Assembly (NCBI GenBank): GCA_963790545.1
Contig: CAWBPA010000020.1
Location: forward strand, 1 to 64,000
Length of the DNA: 64,000 nucleotides
Origin: DATBJG01 sp963790545
GTDB taxonomy: Bacteria > Acidobacteriota > Vicinamibacteria > Vicinamibacterales > JAMQPK01
Direction of reading: 5' to 3'
Shown: positions 53,580-62,455 of the stretch, one piece after another
How the letters are laid out: each line of letters begins with the position of its first letter
Numbering within the stretch: the stretch's first letter is position 1
Translations under genes and position numbers: made by a program
Notes under the pieces: generated by a model
The model's database searches: none
Told to the model about the DNA's origin: nothing
The model's input: only the letters and a program-made list of their open reading frames with translations

Positions 53580-55285
53580 GTGACGGGCGTGAGGGCAGCA
53601 TGGCCCCCCATGCCATTCGCGCGTCGCGACCAGGCCTCCTGGATCGCGGTCGTTCTGCTCTACCTGCTCGCCTGCGGCATCATGCTCCACCCGCTGATCG
53701 ATTTTCGCCGTCTGCATTCGGCGAGCTTCGGTGGCGATCCCCGGCTGGTCATCTGGATTCTCGGATGGAACAACCACGTCTTGCTCGACGGGGTGCCTTC
53801 GCTGTTCGACGCGAACATCTTTCATCCCGAACGGAATGCCCTGGCTCTCACCGAGCACCTGTTCGGCATCGGTCTCTTCACGCTGCCTATCTATGCCGTC
53901 TCCAGGAACCCGGTGTTGGCCTACAACCTCGTGTGGTTGCTGTCGTTTCTCTTGAGTGCGCTCGGCGCCCATTTCCTGGTGTGGAGAGTCCTGCGCGATC
54001 ACGCGGCCGCGGTGGGTGCCGGTCTCGTGTATGCCTTCTGCTTTTTCAAGATGCAGCAGGGGCACGCACACCTCCAGATCATCTGGTCATTCTGGATTCC
54101 GTTGTCTCTGGTACTCCTGGATCGATGGTTTGCCCGACCGACCTGGGGACGCATGGGAGCGCTGTTGGTGTGTGTGCTGCTGCAGGCGCTGGCTTCCTGG
54201 TATCTCGCCGTCATGATCCTCGTGGCCGATGCGCTGTGGCTGGTCTGGCTGACCGTCGAGCGATACGTTGCGACGGGCCGCGTCGCGGGAATTGGTTCAC
54301 CGCGCGCGCCGCTTGCTCATCTTGGCGCGGCACTCGTGCTTGGCGCCGTGCTCCTGTCACCGTTCGTGGATCGGTACGGAGAACTGAGCGGCGGCAACCC
54401 CACCGAAGCCAGCCTGGGGTCTGCCGACCTCGCCGCCTACCTTGTTCCACCCGAGAATACGTGGCTCGGCCAGGTGCTCCGGGACCTTGGGAGCACGGCG
54501 CCCCGCTGGATTTGGGGTGAGCGGACTTTGTATGTCGGATATGTCACGCTGGCGCTGGCCGGCGTTGGGCTGGTGTGCGCCATTCGGGAGCGTGTCACGG
54601 CGTTTGGTCTTGTGCGATTCAGCGTAGCCCTCGCGCTTGTGTCGTTCGCGCTTTCCCTGGGCCCCGCCGACCCCCAAAACTGGGGATGGACGCCTTTCGG
54701 CGTGTTCGCCAGGCTCCCGGGGATGACGCTCTTCCGTGTTCCCGCCAGGTTCGCGCTGTTGCTGATGCTGGCCGTTGCCGTGCTGGCCGGTGTCGGAGCC
54801 TGGGATCTTCGCCGACGGCTGGGAAAGAGGGCACGGCTGGCCACCATACTCGTCGTGCCAATTCTTCTCGGCGAGTACTTTGTCGTGGATTTTCCGGGAG
54901 GGCGTCCCAGCCCGCTGCCCATACCGCCCGTGTACCGTTACCTGGCCACGCTTCCCCTGGAGCCGTCGTGTCGCTTCCGGACTATCTCCAGACGGCCGAG
55001 TGGTATCGCGAAGCCGACTATCTGTACTTCTCCACGGCACACTGGAAGCCGATCGTCAACGGCTACGCGCGCGCGACGCCGGCCGGCTTCGCGAAACGAA
55101 TCCGGCAGATCGAGACGTTTCCCTCACCGGAGTCAGCCGACCTTCTTCGATCGCTCGACGTCAGCTACGTGGTCGTGCATGCAGGCGCGGACAAGACCGC
55201 CGTGACCGGCGCGCGCGTGACGGACGACTTCACGCTTCTGCTGCACGCCGGAGACGAGTATCTGTTCAAGGTGAATCCGAAGTAG
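53580..55285 (+). CDS. Large integral membrane protein, GT-C-like (frameshifted)
   Basis: About 568 residues. Ten or more helices fill residues 20-440 (AVVLLYLLACGIMLHPLI, LAYNLVWLLSFLLSALGAHFLVW, GALLVCVLLQALASWYLAVMIL). A soluble C-terminal domain of about 110 residues follows (GAVVSLPDYLQTAEWYREADY, SLDVSYVVVHAGAD). The first extracytoplasmic loop holds HPERNALALTEHLFG, with acidic and His residues as in GT-C or YfhO-type membrane glycosyltransferases. No exact family can be named. The frame changes near 54960. The start GTG/ATG near 53580-53610 is uncertain, because MPFARRDQASWIAVV would begin closer to the first helix. The stop TAG is provided by the GTAGC flank of the next palindrome. 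Confidence 0.68.
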
Positions 55286-55350
55286 CGCGGACCATTTAGG
55301 GTCCGCGTGGTGACCCCGAGGCAGGAGTCGCGGGCCTTAAAGGCCCGCGC
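55283..55350. repeat. Paired variable-arm palindromes with different arms
   Basis: After GTAGC come GCGGACCATTTAGGGTCCGC (55287-55306, one mismatch) and GCGGGCCTTAAAGGCCCGC (55330-55348), between converging genes. The two share the centre and flank but not the arm sequence. Confidence 0.72.
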
Positions 55351-55368
55351 GACTCAGTCGAACCGCCG

Positions 55369-56118
55369 TCAGCGCGTGGCCTGGAGCGCTGCGGCTTCTT
55401 CCTTCAACCAGGTGTCGTAATCCTGCTGCGTTTTAATCGAGTAAAAGCCGCGCATCCGATAGTGCCCCAATCCACAGAGCTGCGAGCAATTGATTTCCCA
55501 GTCGCCCGTTTTCGTTGGCGTAAACCACACGGGGAACGTCACCCCGGGAATCGCATCCTGCTTCACGCGCATCTGGTTGAGGCTGAAGCTGTGAATGACG
55601 TCCTTGCTCGACAAGTGAATCAGGATCGGGCGGTTGACGGGCAGGTTCAACTGGTTGATCGTCGTAATGTCGTCCTTGGCCGCGGCATCGGTGCGGTCCA
55701 GTCCGATGGGATTTTCGGCAGCCACGAGCTTGATATCCGTGCGGCCAAACACGCCGTCGGCGCCGGCATAGTGCGCGTTCCAGGCAAACTGCTCGGCAAT
55801 GACGCGGACGACGACCGCATCGCTTTCGTTCGGGATGTCATCGACTCGGTTCGCCCAGGCCGGTATCGCAAAGCCGACCAGGAGGATGGCTTCGACCAGC
55901 GCGACACCCACCTCGACATAGGTCGAGAAGTGACTCTTCACGCCGCCGTACTCGGCCCGAGGTTGCCGTGAGGCGCGGAACCTGATTAGCGTGTAAATGA
56001 AGAACGCGCCCCAGCCTACGAACAGCACCGCCATCAGCCAGTGGACGAGCACGATCATGCGATCGATTTCCGCAGCGTGCGCGGATGCTTGTTCCGGAAG
56101 CCCCAGCAACTCCAGCAT
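55369..56118 (-). CDS. coxB: Cytochrome c oxidase subunit II
   Basis: A 249-residue subunit with two N-terminal helices (LVHWLMAVLFVGWGAFFIYTLI, VALVEAILLVGFAIPAWANRV) and a periplasmic CuA domain. Copper ligands are the His before SFSLNQMRVKQDAIPG and the cluster INCSQLCGLGHYRMRG. AEQFAWNAHYAG matches the aromatic electron-entry patch. There is no fused cytochrome c domain, so an external donor is needed. The start overlaps the previous small gene (TAATG). It is the last gene of the operon, whereas most oxidase operons put subunit II first. The gene is intact. Confidence 0.93.
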   Translation of the reverse strand: MLELLGLPEQASAHAAEIDRMIVLVHWLMAVLFVGWGAFFIYTLIRFRASRQPRAEYGGVKSHFSTYVEVGVALVEAILLVGFAIPAWANRVDDIPNESDAVVVRVIAEQFAWNAHYAGADGVFGRTDIKLVAAENPIGLDRTDAAAKDDITTINQLNLPVNRPILIHLSSKDVIHSFSLNQMRVKQDAIPGVTFPVWFTPTKTGDWEINCSQLCGLGHYRMRGFYSIKTQQDYDTWLKEEAAALQATR

Positions 56119-56420
56119 TACGCCGTTCCCTCCATGATGTCGTTTCGATTGACGCTCCGAGCGCCGCTCGTGTCGGGCACCGTGTCGGCAGCCGTCTCGA
56201 ACATCCGAGCGCGTCTCACCAGATAGATGAAAAACGTCGCAAACGCCGCCAGGACAGAAATCGTGATCCCCAGCAGCGCCAGCACTGCCTTATTGGCGCC
56301 GTCTGCCAACGGCCCATCGAGCTTGCCAAAGCACACGGGGCACGCCAGCAGAGATTCCGGTGCCAGCGCGACGAAGGCAGCGATTCCAGCGACAACGTAT
56401 CTGACAGCGTTCGGCAGCAT
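56118..56420 (-). CDS. Small membrane protein with CPVCFGK motif in the oxidase operon
   Basis: A 100-residue protein with two hydrophobic segments: AVRYVVAGIAAFVALAPESLLA and AVLALLGITISVLAAFATFFIYLV. Directly after the first comes CPVCFGK. The CxxC just outside a cleavable-looking signal could bind a metal or form a disulfide. Its genetic position between oxidase subunits suggests an assembly role, for example copper delivery to CuA, encoded next. This is inferred and I know no described function. The ATG at 56420 begins MLPNAVRYV. The stop overlaps the coxB start. The gap to the upstream gene is 5 bases. Confidence 0.68.
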   Translation of the reverse strand: MLPNAVRYVVAGIAAFVALAPESLLACPVCFGKLDGPLADGANKAVLALLGITISVLAAFATFFIYLVRRARMFETAADTVPDTSGARSVNRNDIMEGTA

Positions 56421-56425
56421 GCGTA

Positions 56426-56620
56426 TCAGCTCAGGCCGATCTCGCGGCACTTCCTGAGAAAACCCACTTCGTACACCACGAGTCCTGCGGCACAGAGAAG
56501 CGAGACCAGGCCGGTGACAACGTACGGCCACCCGTCGGACGAGATGGCCCAGACCCCGAACCACGACGCGAGGACGATCGACGCCGTGATGAACACCACG
56601 TGAAAGGTCTTGAGAGACAT
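56426..56620 (-). CDS. Small two-helix membrane protein in the oxidase operon
   Basis: Sixty-four residues: MSLKTFHVVFITASIVLASWFGVWAI forms the first helix, then SSDGWPYV, then VTGLVSLLCAAGLVVYEVGFL and a short basic end. The MSLKTFH(V/I)xFI opening resembles small unnamed proteins seen in oxidase operons of related bacteria. It may stabilise the complex. The ATG at 56620 overlaps the stop of the subunit IV gene (TGATG), so translation is coupled. Confidence 0.66.
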   Translation of the reverse strand: MSLKTFHVVFITASIVLASWFGVWAISSDGWPYVVTGLVSLLCAAGLVVYEVGFLRKCREIGLS

Positions 56621-56934
56621 CACCGCACCACGGTGTCGGTCCCGAAGTGATCCAGGTACATCAGGACCGGGATGAACATGAGGTGCACCCAGAAGATGAC
56701 CGTCAACAGCAGAATCCAGAAGATCGCCGGCCTTTCCGACTTCAGGTGCATGAAGTACGCGGCAACCATCGAGCCCTTGATCGTTGCGACAATCAGCGCC
56801 ACAGCGATGGCCAGCGCAACAGCCAGGTGAAGGTAGGAGATGGCAACCGTGATGATCGTCAGGACCATCAGCGCCACGAACACGCTGATGTAGGTCTTGA
56901 CGTGGTGGCGAATGTCTTCGTGGCCCGCGCTCAT
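56620..56934 (-). CDS. Cytochrome c oxidase subunit IV family protein
   Basis: A 104-residue protein with three helices: TYISVFVALMVLTIITVAISYLH, LAVALAIAVALIVATIKGSMVAAYFMHL and AIFWILLLTVIFWVHLMFIPVLMYL. The HVKTYISVFVALMVLT and MVAAYFMHLKSE blocks are typical of the CyoD/CtaF-like subunit IV of caa3/aa3 oxidases. It lies between subunit III and the small accessory proteins. A palindrome pair separates it from coxC. The gene is intact. Confidence 0.88.
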   Translation of the reverse strand: MSAGHEDIRHHVKTYISVFVALMVLTIITVAISYLHLAVALAIAVALIVATIKGSMVAAYFMHLKSERPAIFWILLLTVIFWVHLMFIPVLMYLDHFGTDTVVR

Positions 56935-56956
56935 TCAGTTCCTCCGGGACGTTCAA

Positions 56957-57030
56957 TCGCGGGGGCTAAAGCCCCCGCGCTACAGATATCGGTCGTCGCC
57001 TGTAGCGCGCACGCTTGAGCGTGCGCGGCT
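56957..57030. repeat. Paired variable-arm palindromes inside the oxidase operon
   Basis: GCGGGGGCTAAAGCCCCCGC (56959-56978) and GCGCACGCTTGAGCGTGCGC (57007-57026), with GCTACAG and CTGTAGC facing each other between them. They lie between the subunit III and IV genes, both transcribed leftward, and could lower downstream expression. Confidence 0.72.
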
Positions 57031-57041
57031 GGCGTGCGCGT

Positions 57042-57632
57042 CTAGAGCAAGTACAACACAGGAAACAGGAAAATCCACACGAGATCGACGAAGTGCCAGT
57101 AGAGTCCCGTCACCTCGACCCGGTTCGTATACTGCTCCCCTGCCGTTCGCCACATCGCGGCGCCAGGACCTGCAAGATAGGCAATGACGATAATCCCTCC
57201 GAGCACGTGGAGCCCGTGCAGGCCCGTGAGCGTGTAGTAAATCGACAGAAACGTGCTTTCGCTGGGGTACTCGCCCAGGGCGAAGTGGTGCTCGTACTCG
57301 AAGAACTTCACGACCATGAAGGTCAGCGCCAGCGCCATGGTCGCCCACAAATACAGGCGCCCCCGCGCCAGGTTGTGCATCTTCAGCTGGGCCCACGCCA
57401 TGACCATCGTGACCGAGGAGGTGATAAGCACGACGGTGTTGAGCGTGGCCAGCGGTACGCTCAGCTCTTCGGCCCCACGCGGCCACTGAGGGGCGGACAC
57501 GCGCAGCAGAATGTAGGAGGAGAAGAGCGCGCCAAACAGCATGACTTCGGACGCGAGGAAGAGCCAGATGCCCAGCTTCGGATTTGGCAGCCCGGTATCC
57601 GGACGGGCTTCAACGGTATACGGAATCAGCAT
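57042..57632 (-). CDS. coxC: Cytochrome c oxidase subunit III
   Basis: A 196-residue subunit with five helices, the short form common in aa3/caa3 enzymes lacking the first two helices. LGIWLFLASEVMLFGALFSSYILLR, FEYEHHFALGE, TLTGLHGLHVLGGIIVI and VTGLYWHFVDLVWIFLFPVLYLL are diagnostic. It lies 12 bases after coxA. Subunit III supports proton uptake and turnover stability. The gene is intact. Confidence 0.93.
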   Translation of the reverse strand: MLIPYTVEARPDTGLPNPKLGIWLFLASEVMLFGALFSSYILLRVSAPQWPRGAEELSVPLATLNTVVLITSSVTMVMAWAQLKMHNLARGRLYLWATMALALTFMVVKFFEYEHHFALGEYPSESTFLSIYYTLTGLHGLHVLGGIIVIAYLAGPGAAMWRTAGEQYTNRVEVTGLYWHFVDLVWIFLFPVLYLL

Positions 57633-57644
57633 GGTATGTGTGTG

Positions 57645-59439
57645 CTACGCCTTAGCGTGACTGTGCGTTGGCGCTTCGTTCTGCGGCACGTAATCGCCAT
57701 CGTGGCCCGGGACGCTGTATCTGGTACGGCCCTCGATGAACCGACGGGGGCGTCAGGAAGTTGCCGTGCGGAGGTGGCGAGGGCGCCGCCGCCCACTCGA
57801 GCGTGGTCGCGGACCACGGGTTGGCCGAGACTTTCTGACCTTTCTTCATGCTCCAGAAGAAATTGATGATGAAGAAGATCTGGAAGATGCCGAGCGCCCA
57901 CGCCGAATGCGACATGAACGTGTTCCACTTGAGCACTTCCCCGGCGTGCGCGTACTGCATGCCACCGTCGTACAGGCGCCGGTTCACGCCGGCAAGCCCC
58001 TGAATGAACATCGGCATGAACACGCCGTTGATGCAGACGAACGATCCCCAGAAATGAATCTTGCCGAGGACGTCGTTCATCTTGCGGCCCGTGGCTTTGG
58101 GGAACCAGTAGTAGATGCCCGCAAACAGCGCCAGGAGCGTTCCCGGGGCTACCACGTAGTGGAAGTGCCCGATGACGTAATAGGTGTCGTGCAACGGAAT
58201 GTCGCTCGACGCCAGACCAAGTGGAAGGCCCGTGAGCCCGCCTATGCCAAACATGGGCAGAAACGCGAGCGCAAACAACATCGGCGTCGTGTAGCGAATC
58301 GACGCCCCATACAGCGACAGGAACAGCGCGCTCAGGATGATCACCGACGGGATCGAAATGATCATCGTCGTCGTCTGAAAGAAGCTGCTGATGATGGTCC
58401 CCATGCCCGTGAAGAACATGTGATGGGCCCAGACGACGAAAGACATGAAGCCAAGGAAGATGATCGAGTAGACCATCGCCTTGTAGCCCCAGAGCGGCTT
58501 TCGCGTGTTATTCGCGATGACTTCGGCAACGATGCCCATCGCTGGAAGGATGAGCACGTAGACTTCCGGATGGGCGAGGAACCAGAAGAGGTGCTGCCAT
58601 AACAGCGGGCTTCCGCCGCCGGCCACGTCAAGCGGCTTGTTGCCCACGACCATGCCGCTGGGCATGAAGAAGCTCGTCCCTGCTACGCGATCCATGAGTT
58701 GCAGGACGCCCGCCGCTTCGAGCGGTGGGAACGCCAGGAGCAACAGGAAGGCGGTGACGAGCTGCGCCCAGACGAAAAACGGCAGGCGCATGAAGGTGAG
58801 CCCTGGCGCCCGCAACTGGATGATCGTAACGATGAAATTGATCGAACCCAGGAGCGACGACGTGATCAAAAAGATCATGCCGACGAGCCAGTACGTCTGT
58901 CCCTGGGTGGCGATTACCGACAGCGGTGCGTAGGAGGTCCAGCCCGAATTCGCCGCTCCGCCCGGCACGAAGAAGCTGACCAGCATGACCACGCCGCCAA
59001 TGAAGAACACCCAATAGCTCATCATGTTGAGCTTCGGGAACGCCATGTCCGGCGCGCCGATCTGGAGAGGCGTCACGAAGTTGCCGAATCCCCCGACCGC
59101 GAGAGGCACGACACCCAGGAACACCATGATCGTGCCGTGCATGGCACCCAGCTGGTTGTAGAACTCCGGCAACATCACACCACCCGGCGCGTTCAACTGC
59201 CCGAGGAACCCGCCGATGATGGGGATGGGTTGCCCCGGATAGGCAAGCTGCCACCGCATGAGCATCATCAGGCTGAACCCGAACAACAGGAACAGCAGGG
59301 CCGTGACGGTGTACTGGATTCCGATCCACTTGTGATCGAGCGAGAAGACGTACTTGCGCAGGAAGCTCAGTTCTTCTTCGTGATGGTGCGCGTGAGCGTC
59401 CGCAGCATGGGCCGTCCCGATTGACGCCGCTTTATCCAA
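57645..59439 (-). CDS. coxA: Cytochrome c oxidase subunit I
   Basis: About 597 residues with twelve or more helices. Haem a ligands are GAMHGTIMVFL and GHFHYVVAPGT. The CuB ligands are AHPEVYVLILP (with the cross-linked Tyr) and WAHHMF. GGFGNFVTPLQIGAPDMAFP is typical of type A enzymes. The start is TTG at 59439 with AAGGAG eight bases upstream. The N-terminus is His-rich (AHAHHHEEE). A frame change near 57720 affects only the soluble tail. The repaired end reads VPGHDGDYVPQNEAPTHSHAKA and stops at 57645. It is the first gene of the operon, and a palindrome pair lies upstream. Confidence 0.94.
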
Positions 59440-59470
59440 CGTTGTAACTCCTTGTTCGGCGGTACGAAAA

Positions 59471-59558
59471 CGTCCGGCTAAAGCCGGACGCTACATCTGG
59501 AACTGCGATGCACGTGAACTTTCCTCATCCCCCTGCAGCGTCCGGCTTTAGCCGGACG
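59471..59558. repeat. Paired variable-arm palindromes upstream of coxA
   Basis: CGTCCGGCTAAAGCCGGACG (59471-59490) and the inverted CGTCCGGCTTTAGCCGGACG (59539-59558), the same arms and spacing as the argB pair at 40469-40556. They lie in the promoter region of the oxidase operon, 32 bases from the coxA start. Confidence 0.75.
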
Positions 59559-59612
59559 TACGAAGTCAGATTCTATAGCCGGGCTTCCATGTGTGCAAGT
59601 ACGCGACACGCG

Positions 59613-61073
59613 TCACCGCGCGTCGGATGTGAGCCCGAAGAAGCGTTGAATTTTGCGCAAGAGGGGCGTCGGACCCTTCGGAATGGCCGCCGGTCCCGTC
59701 GCAGCCATGGCCGCTTTCTCCACAAGCTCGGCCCGCCTCGCTTCGATGACGCTGGTGATCCGCTCCAGCACTGTCGGGTTCGCGAGTACGATTCGCCGAA
59801 AGATGGCGGCGGTAATCTCGAGCAGCACCGCGTCTCCACGCGCAGTTACGGTCGCGCTGCGGACATCGCCCGTGAGCAACGACATCTCACCGATGTATCC
59901 CCCTGCCTCGACGAGGGCCACTTCAGCACCTGAAGGCTCCACGGTGACACGAAGACGGCCACTGTAGATGAGGAACATCGACGACCCGGGTTCCCCTTGC
60001 CGCACCACCGTCTCGTTGTCGCCGTAAAGACGTTCCGTGGACAGATCCACCAGCTCGGCACGCTCGGCTGCGGTGAGTGGCTGCAGCAGGTCGACACTCT
60101 CAGCCAGACGAAGGAGCCCGACCGTGCGGTCGGCACTTCGGCCCGATGGCCATTCCCGTGAGTACTCGACCTGAATGGGATATGGAATCTCGATCTCGCG
60201 CCGCTGAAAGGCATAGTAGATGCCGCTGCGAATGCGATCGCGCACGATTTCGTCGCGACTGTAGTCGTCGACCCAGAAGCGCACACGGTACACGATCGCC
60301 GAGTTGCCAAAATCAGAAAGCAGCACGTCCGGCATTGGTGCCTTGAGCACGAGCGGCTCGGCCGCCAGCACCTCGTGAATCGCCTGTTTGACGGCGTTCG
60401 GCGCAGCGTTGTAGCTGACCCCCACTTCGAGTTGCAGCCGCGTCGGGACCGCCGGCTCCGAGTAGTTGGTAATCGGCTCCTTGCCGATGACGCTATTGGG
60501 GACGATCACGAAGTTTCCGGTCTTGGTTCGCAACTTCGTCGCCCGCCACGTGATCTGTGTGACGAGACCCTCCATGCTGGAAACCGCAATCCAATGGCCC
60601 ACGCGGAACGGCTTGTCGACCTGGATGGCGAGCCCGGCGAACATGTTGCCGAGCGTATCCTGCAGCGCGAAACCGAGGACGACCGCGCTGACGGCCGACG
60701 TGGTCAGGAAACGTTCGCGCATCACGAAGGTGGCAATCAACAGGAAGATCCCATACGTGAGCGCGTCCTGGACGATGCTCGGAAAGCGATCGGGGACGCG
60801 ATCGACCCGAATGGGGTTCACGAGCACCACCACGAGCGTGCTGACCGCCGCAAAGACCAGCAGAAGCACTTCGATGGAGCGCAGCGTGTCGGCGAGGTCG
60901 GGCTCGACCCAACCCTGCGTGAGTACGAGGTGCAGGACGAGAAAACCGAGGGAAAGTCCGATGCCGATCCGGAGCTTGTTATGGATCAGGCGGTTGACGC
61001 TCAGCACGCGAAGGCCGAGCGTCAACGCCAGAAAAAGCAGACCGACGGGGAGGTGGTACCAGCTGTGAACCAC
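59613..61073 (-). CDS. MscS-type channel with C-terminal cyclic-nucleotide-binding domain
   Basis: A 486-residue protein. Four or five helices fill residues 1-155. The pore helix is VLGFALQDTLGNMFAGLAIQVDKPFRVGHW, and the MscS beta domain follows (WRATKLRTKTGNFVIVPNSV). The alpha/beta vestibule runs to about residue 320. Residues about 330-450 form a cNMP-binding fold with GDNETVVRQGEPGSSMFLIYSG and the phosphate cassette GYIGEMSLLTGDVRSATV. This matches the bCNG group of MscS relatives, which have reduced mechanosensitivity and may be gated by cAMP. An adenylate cyclase gene lies 1.4 kb upstream. The start is GTG at 61073. The gene is intact. Confidence 0.88.
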   Translation of the reverse strand: MVHSWYHLPVGLLFLALTLGLRVLSVNRLIHNKLRIGIGLSLGFLVLHLVLTQGWVEPDLADTLRSIEVLLLVFAAVSTLVVVLVNPIRVDRVPDRFPSIVQDALTYGIFLLIATFVMRERFLTTSAVSAVVLGFALQDTLGNMFAGLAIQVDKPFRVGHWIAVSSMEGLVTQITWRATKLRTKTGNFVIVPNSVIGKEPITNYSEPAVPTRLQLEVGVSYNAAPNAVKQAIHEVLAAEPLVLKAPMPDVLLSDFGNSAIVYRVRFWVDDYSRDEIVRDRIRSGIYYAFQRREIEIPYPIQVEYSREWPSGRSADRTVGLLRLAESVDLLQPLTAAERAELVDLSTERLYGDNETVVRQGEPGSSMFLIYSGRLRVTVEPSGAEVALVEAGGYIGEMSLLTGDVRSATVTARGDAVLLEITAAIFRRIVLANPTVLERITSVIEARRAELVEKAAMAATGPAAIPKGPTPLLRKIQRFFGLTSDAR

Positions 61074-61077
61074 GCAA

Positions 61078-61172
61078 TAGGGTTCTAGAGTTCTAGGGTT
61101 CCAAGGTTCTAGGGTTCCAGGGTCCAGAACTTCAGAACTCTAGAACCTTAGAACCCTAGAACCTTAGAACCT
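61078..61172. repeat. GGTTCTAGG-type inverted micro-repeat
   Basis: About five GGTTCTAG(G/A) or GGTTCCA(A/G)G units (61079-61123) are followed by five inverted AGAAC(C/T)(C/T)TAG units (61125-61170). Together they could fold into a long imperfect hairpin. It fills the gap between the M48 protease and MscS genes and ends at the M48 stop codon. Confidence 0.7.
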
Positions 61173-62304
61173 AAGTAAGTCCGCCTTCCTTCTTGAACGC
61201 GGCGAGCTCGGCTGCCGTCACCGCGACCGTGACCGGGGTCGAGACGGTTCCACCCTTCGCGTTGCGCTCAGTATCCACTCCTCGAGAGGCGCCAGAGCCA
61301 GTCACTTCGGCCGACTTCTTTTCGCCGCCACCAGGCTTGACCAGCGTCGACAGACCGAACCCGCGCTTCTTTTCTTCGGGCGGTTTCTCGCCTTCCTTGG
61401 TCCCTTCCTTGGGCTTGGCCGTACTCGACTCGCCGCCTCCACCGGTCAGCCCAGCCGCGCCTGCCTCCACCTGTGCGACCTCTGTCTGAGGCGCCGCCTT
61501 GTAGGAAATGAACTTTCGATAGCGGTCTCCCAACGTAGCCGCACCGGCAAGCTTCTTGTCGGTGATCAGCTTCGAATTCTTCTGAAGCCGCTCCTTCATC
61601 TCCGGGTGCGAGGCAAACAGTCCTTGTTTTTCGGTCGCCGCTTTGTTGCGGTCGGTCAACCGCGTGAGAAAGGTGCCGAGCCCCTGAGGTGCGTAACCGA
61701 CCTTGCTGGCCAGGAGCAGGCCCTTCTCGTCTGACTCCATTTCCTCCGCGCGGCCGAAGCCAGCCATCACCAGCTCGGTGCTTTTCTCGACCATCTGCGT
61801 GAGGAGCGCAGGGTTGTTGGCCAGCGACTCGCTGGCGCCCATCTGCACCATCTTGCCTTTTTGGATTGCACGGATCGTGTGTTTATCGGTGACGTGGATG
61901 ATCTCGTGCGCCAGAACGTCCGCAAGCTCCGCCTCATCTTCCAGCAGGCCCAGCGCGCCGCGGGTGATGTGGATGTAGCCACCAGGAGCGGCAAACGCGT
62001 TGACGCCGTCCGTATCGAGGACGATGAACTTCCACGCCAGTGTCGGACGAGAGCTGCTGAGCGCGAGGGCGGTGCCCACGAGCGCCACGTACTTGTGAAC
62101 AGCCGGATCCTGCACCACGCCGTAGCGAGTGCGAATGTTGAGACTTACACCCTCGCCGAGCTGCTGCTCCTCGGCATCGGTCATTTCGATGTCTTTGAAC
62201 TGCTGGGCGCGTTTGACGATCTGCCCGAATTGATCGGGTTCACCTGCCGCCTGCGATGGCGCTGAGGCCAGCAGACAAGCGACGGCGATCAGTGCGCGTT
62301 TCAT
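61171..62304 (-). CDS. Exported M48-family metalloprotease with disordered tail
   Basis: A 377-residue protein. The signal peptide MKRALIAVACLLASAPSQAAG is followed by a zinc-protease domain: VLAHEIIHVTDKHTIR has the HExxH site, and GRAEEMESDEKGLLLASKVGY supplies the third ligand Glu. ASHPEMKERL is typical of BepA/Oma1-like periplasmic M48 enzymes that handle outer-membrane proteins. Residues about 275-360 are a Gly/Lys/Glu-rich linker, with a short conserved end AAELAAFKKEGGLT. There are no TPR repeats. The 130-bp repeat lies just before the start. The gene is intact. Confidence 0.88.
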   Translation of the reverse strand: MKRALIAVACLLASAPSQAAGEPDQFGQIVKRAQQFKDIEMTDAEEQQLGEGVSLNIRTRYGVVQDPAVHKYVALVGTALALSSSRPTLAWKFIVLDTDGVNAFAAPGGYIHITRGALGLLEDEAELADVLAHEIIHVTDKHTIRAIQKGKMVQMGASESLANNPALLTQMVEKSTELVMAGFGRAEEMESDEKGLLLASKVGYAPQGLGTFLTRLTDRNKAATEKQGLFASHPEMKERLQKNSKLITDKKLAGAATLGDRYRKFISYKAAPQTEVAQVEAGAAGLTGGGGESSTAKPKEGTKEGEKPPEEKKRGFGLSTLVKPGGGEKKSAEVTGSGASRGVDTERNAKGGTVSTPVTVAVTAAELAAFKKEGGLT

Positions 62305-62323
62305 GCCGTTCTCCTTCTATTGG

Positions 62324-62455
62324 CTCGCGTGGGGCCCCACCCCCACGCGCTGCCGTCGCCCTTCGACATGGCTCAGGGCGACCCTGAGCTTCGTCGAAGG
62401 GTCGCTCACGCTCCGGATCCTGAAACCAGCATCCGGCTGCTTAGTCGGCGGTACG
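62324..62455. repeat. 130-bp two-hairpin repeat, copy 2
   Basis: CGCGTGGGG-CCCCAC-CCCCACGCG (62328-62351), then CCCTTCGAC...GTCGAAGGG with inner CTCAGGG/CCCTGAG (62360-62402), then TCGCTCACGCTCCGGATC. It matches 9726-9865 over nearly its full length. It separates the M48 and cyclase genes and extends into the cyclase C-terminus. Confidence 0.7.

Noticed and set aside
61078..61172. CRISPR-like array
   Set aside because: Units are 8-10 bases, imperfect, inverted halfway, and have no spacers of regular size.
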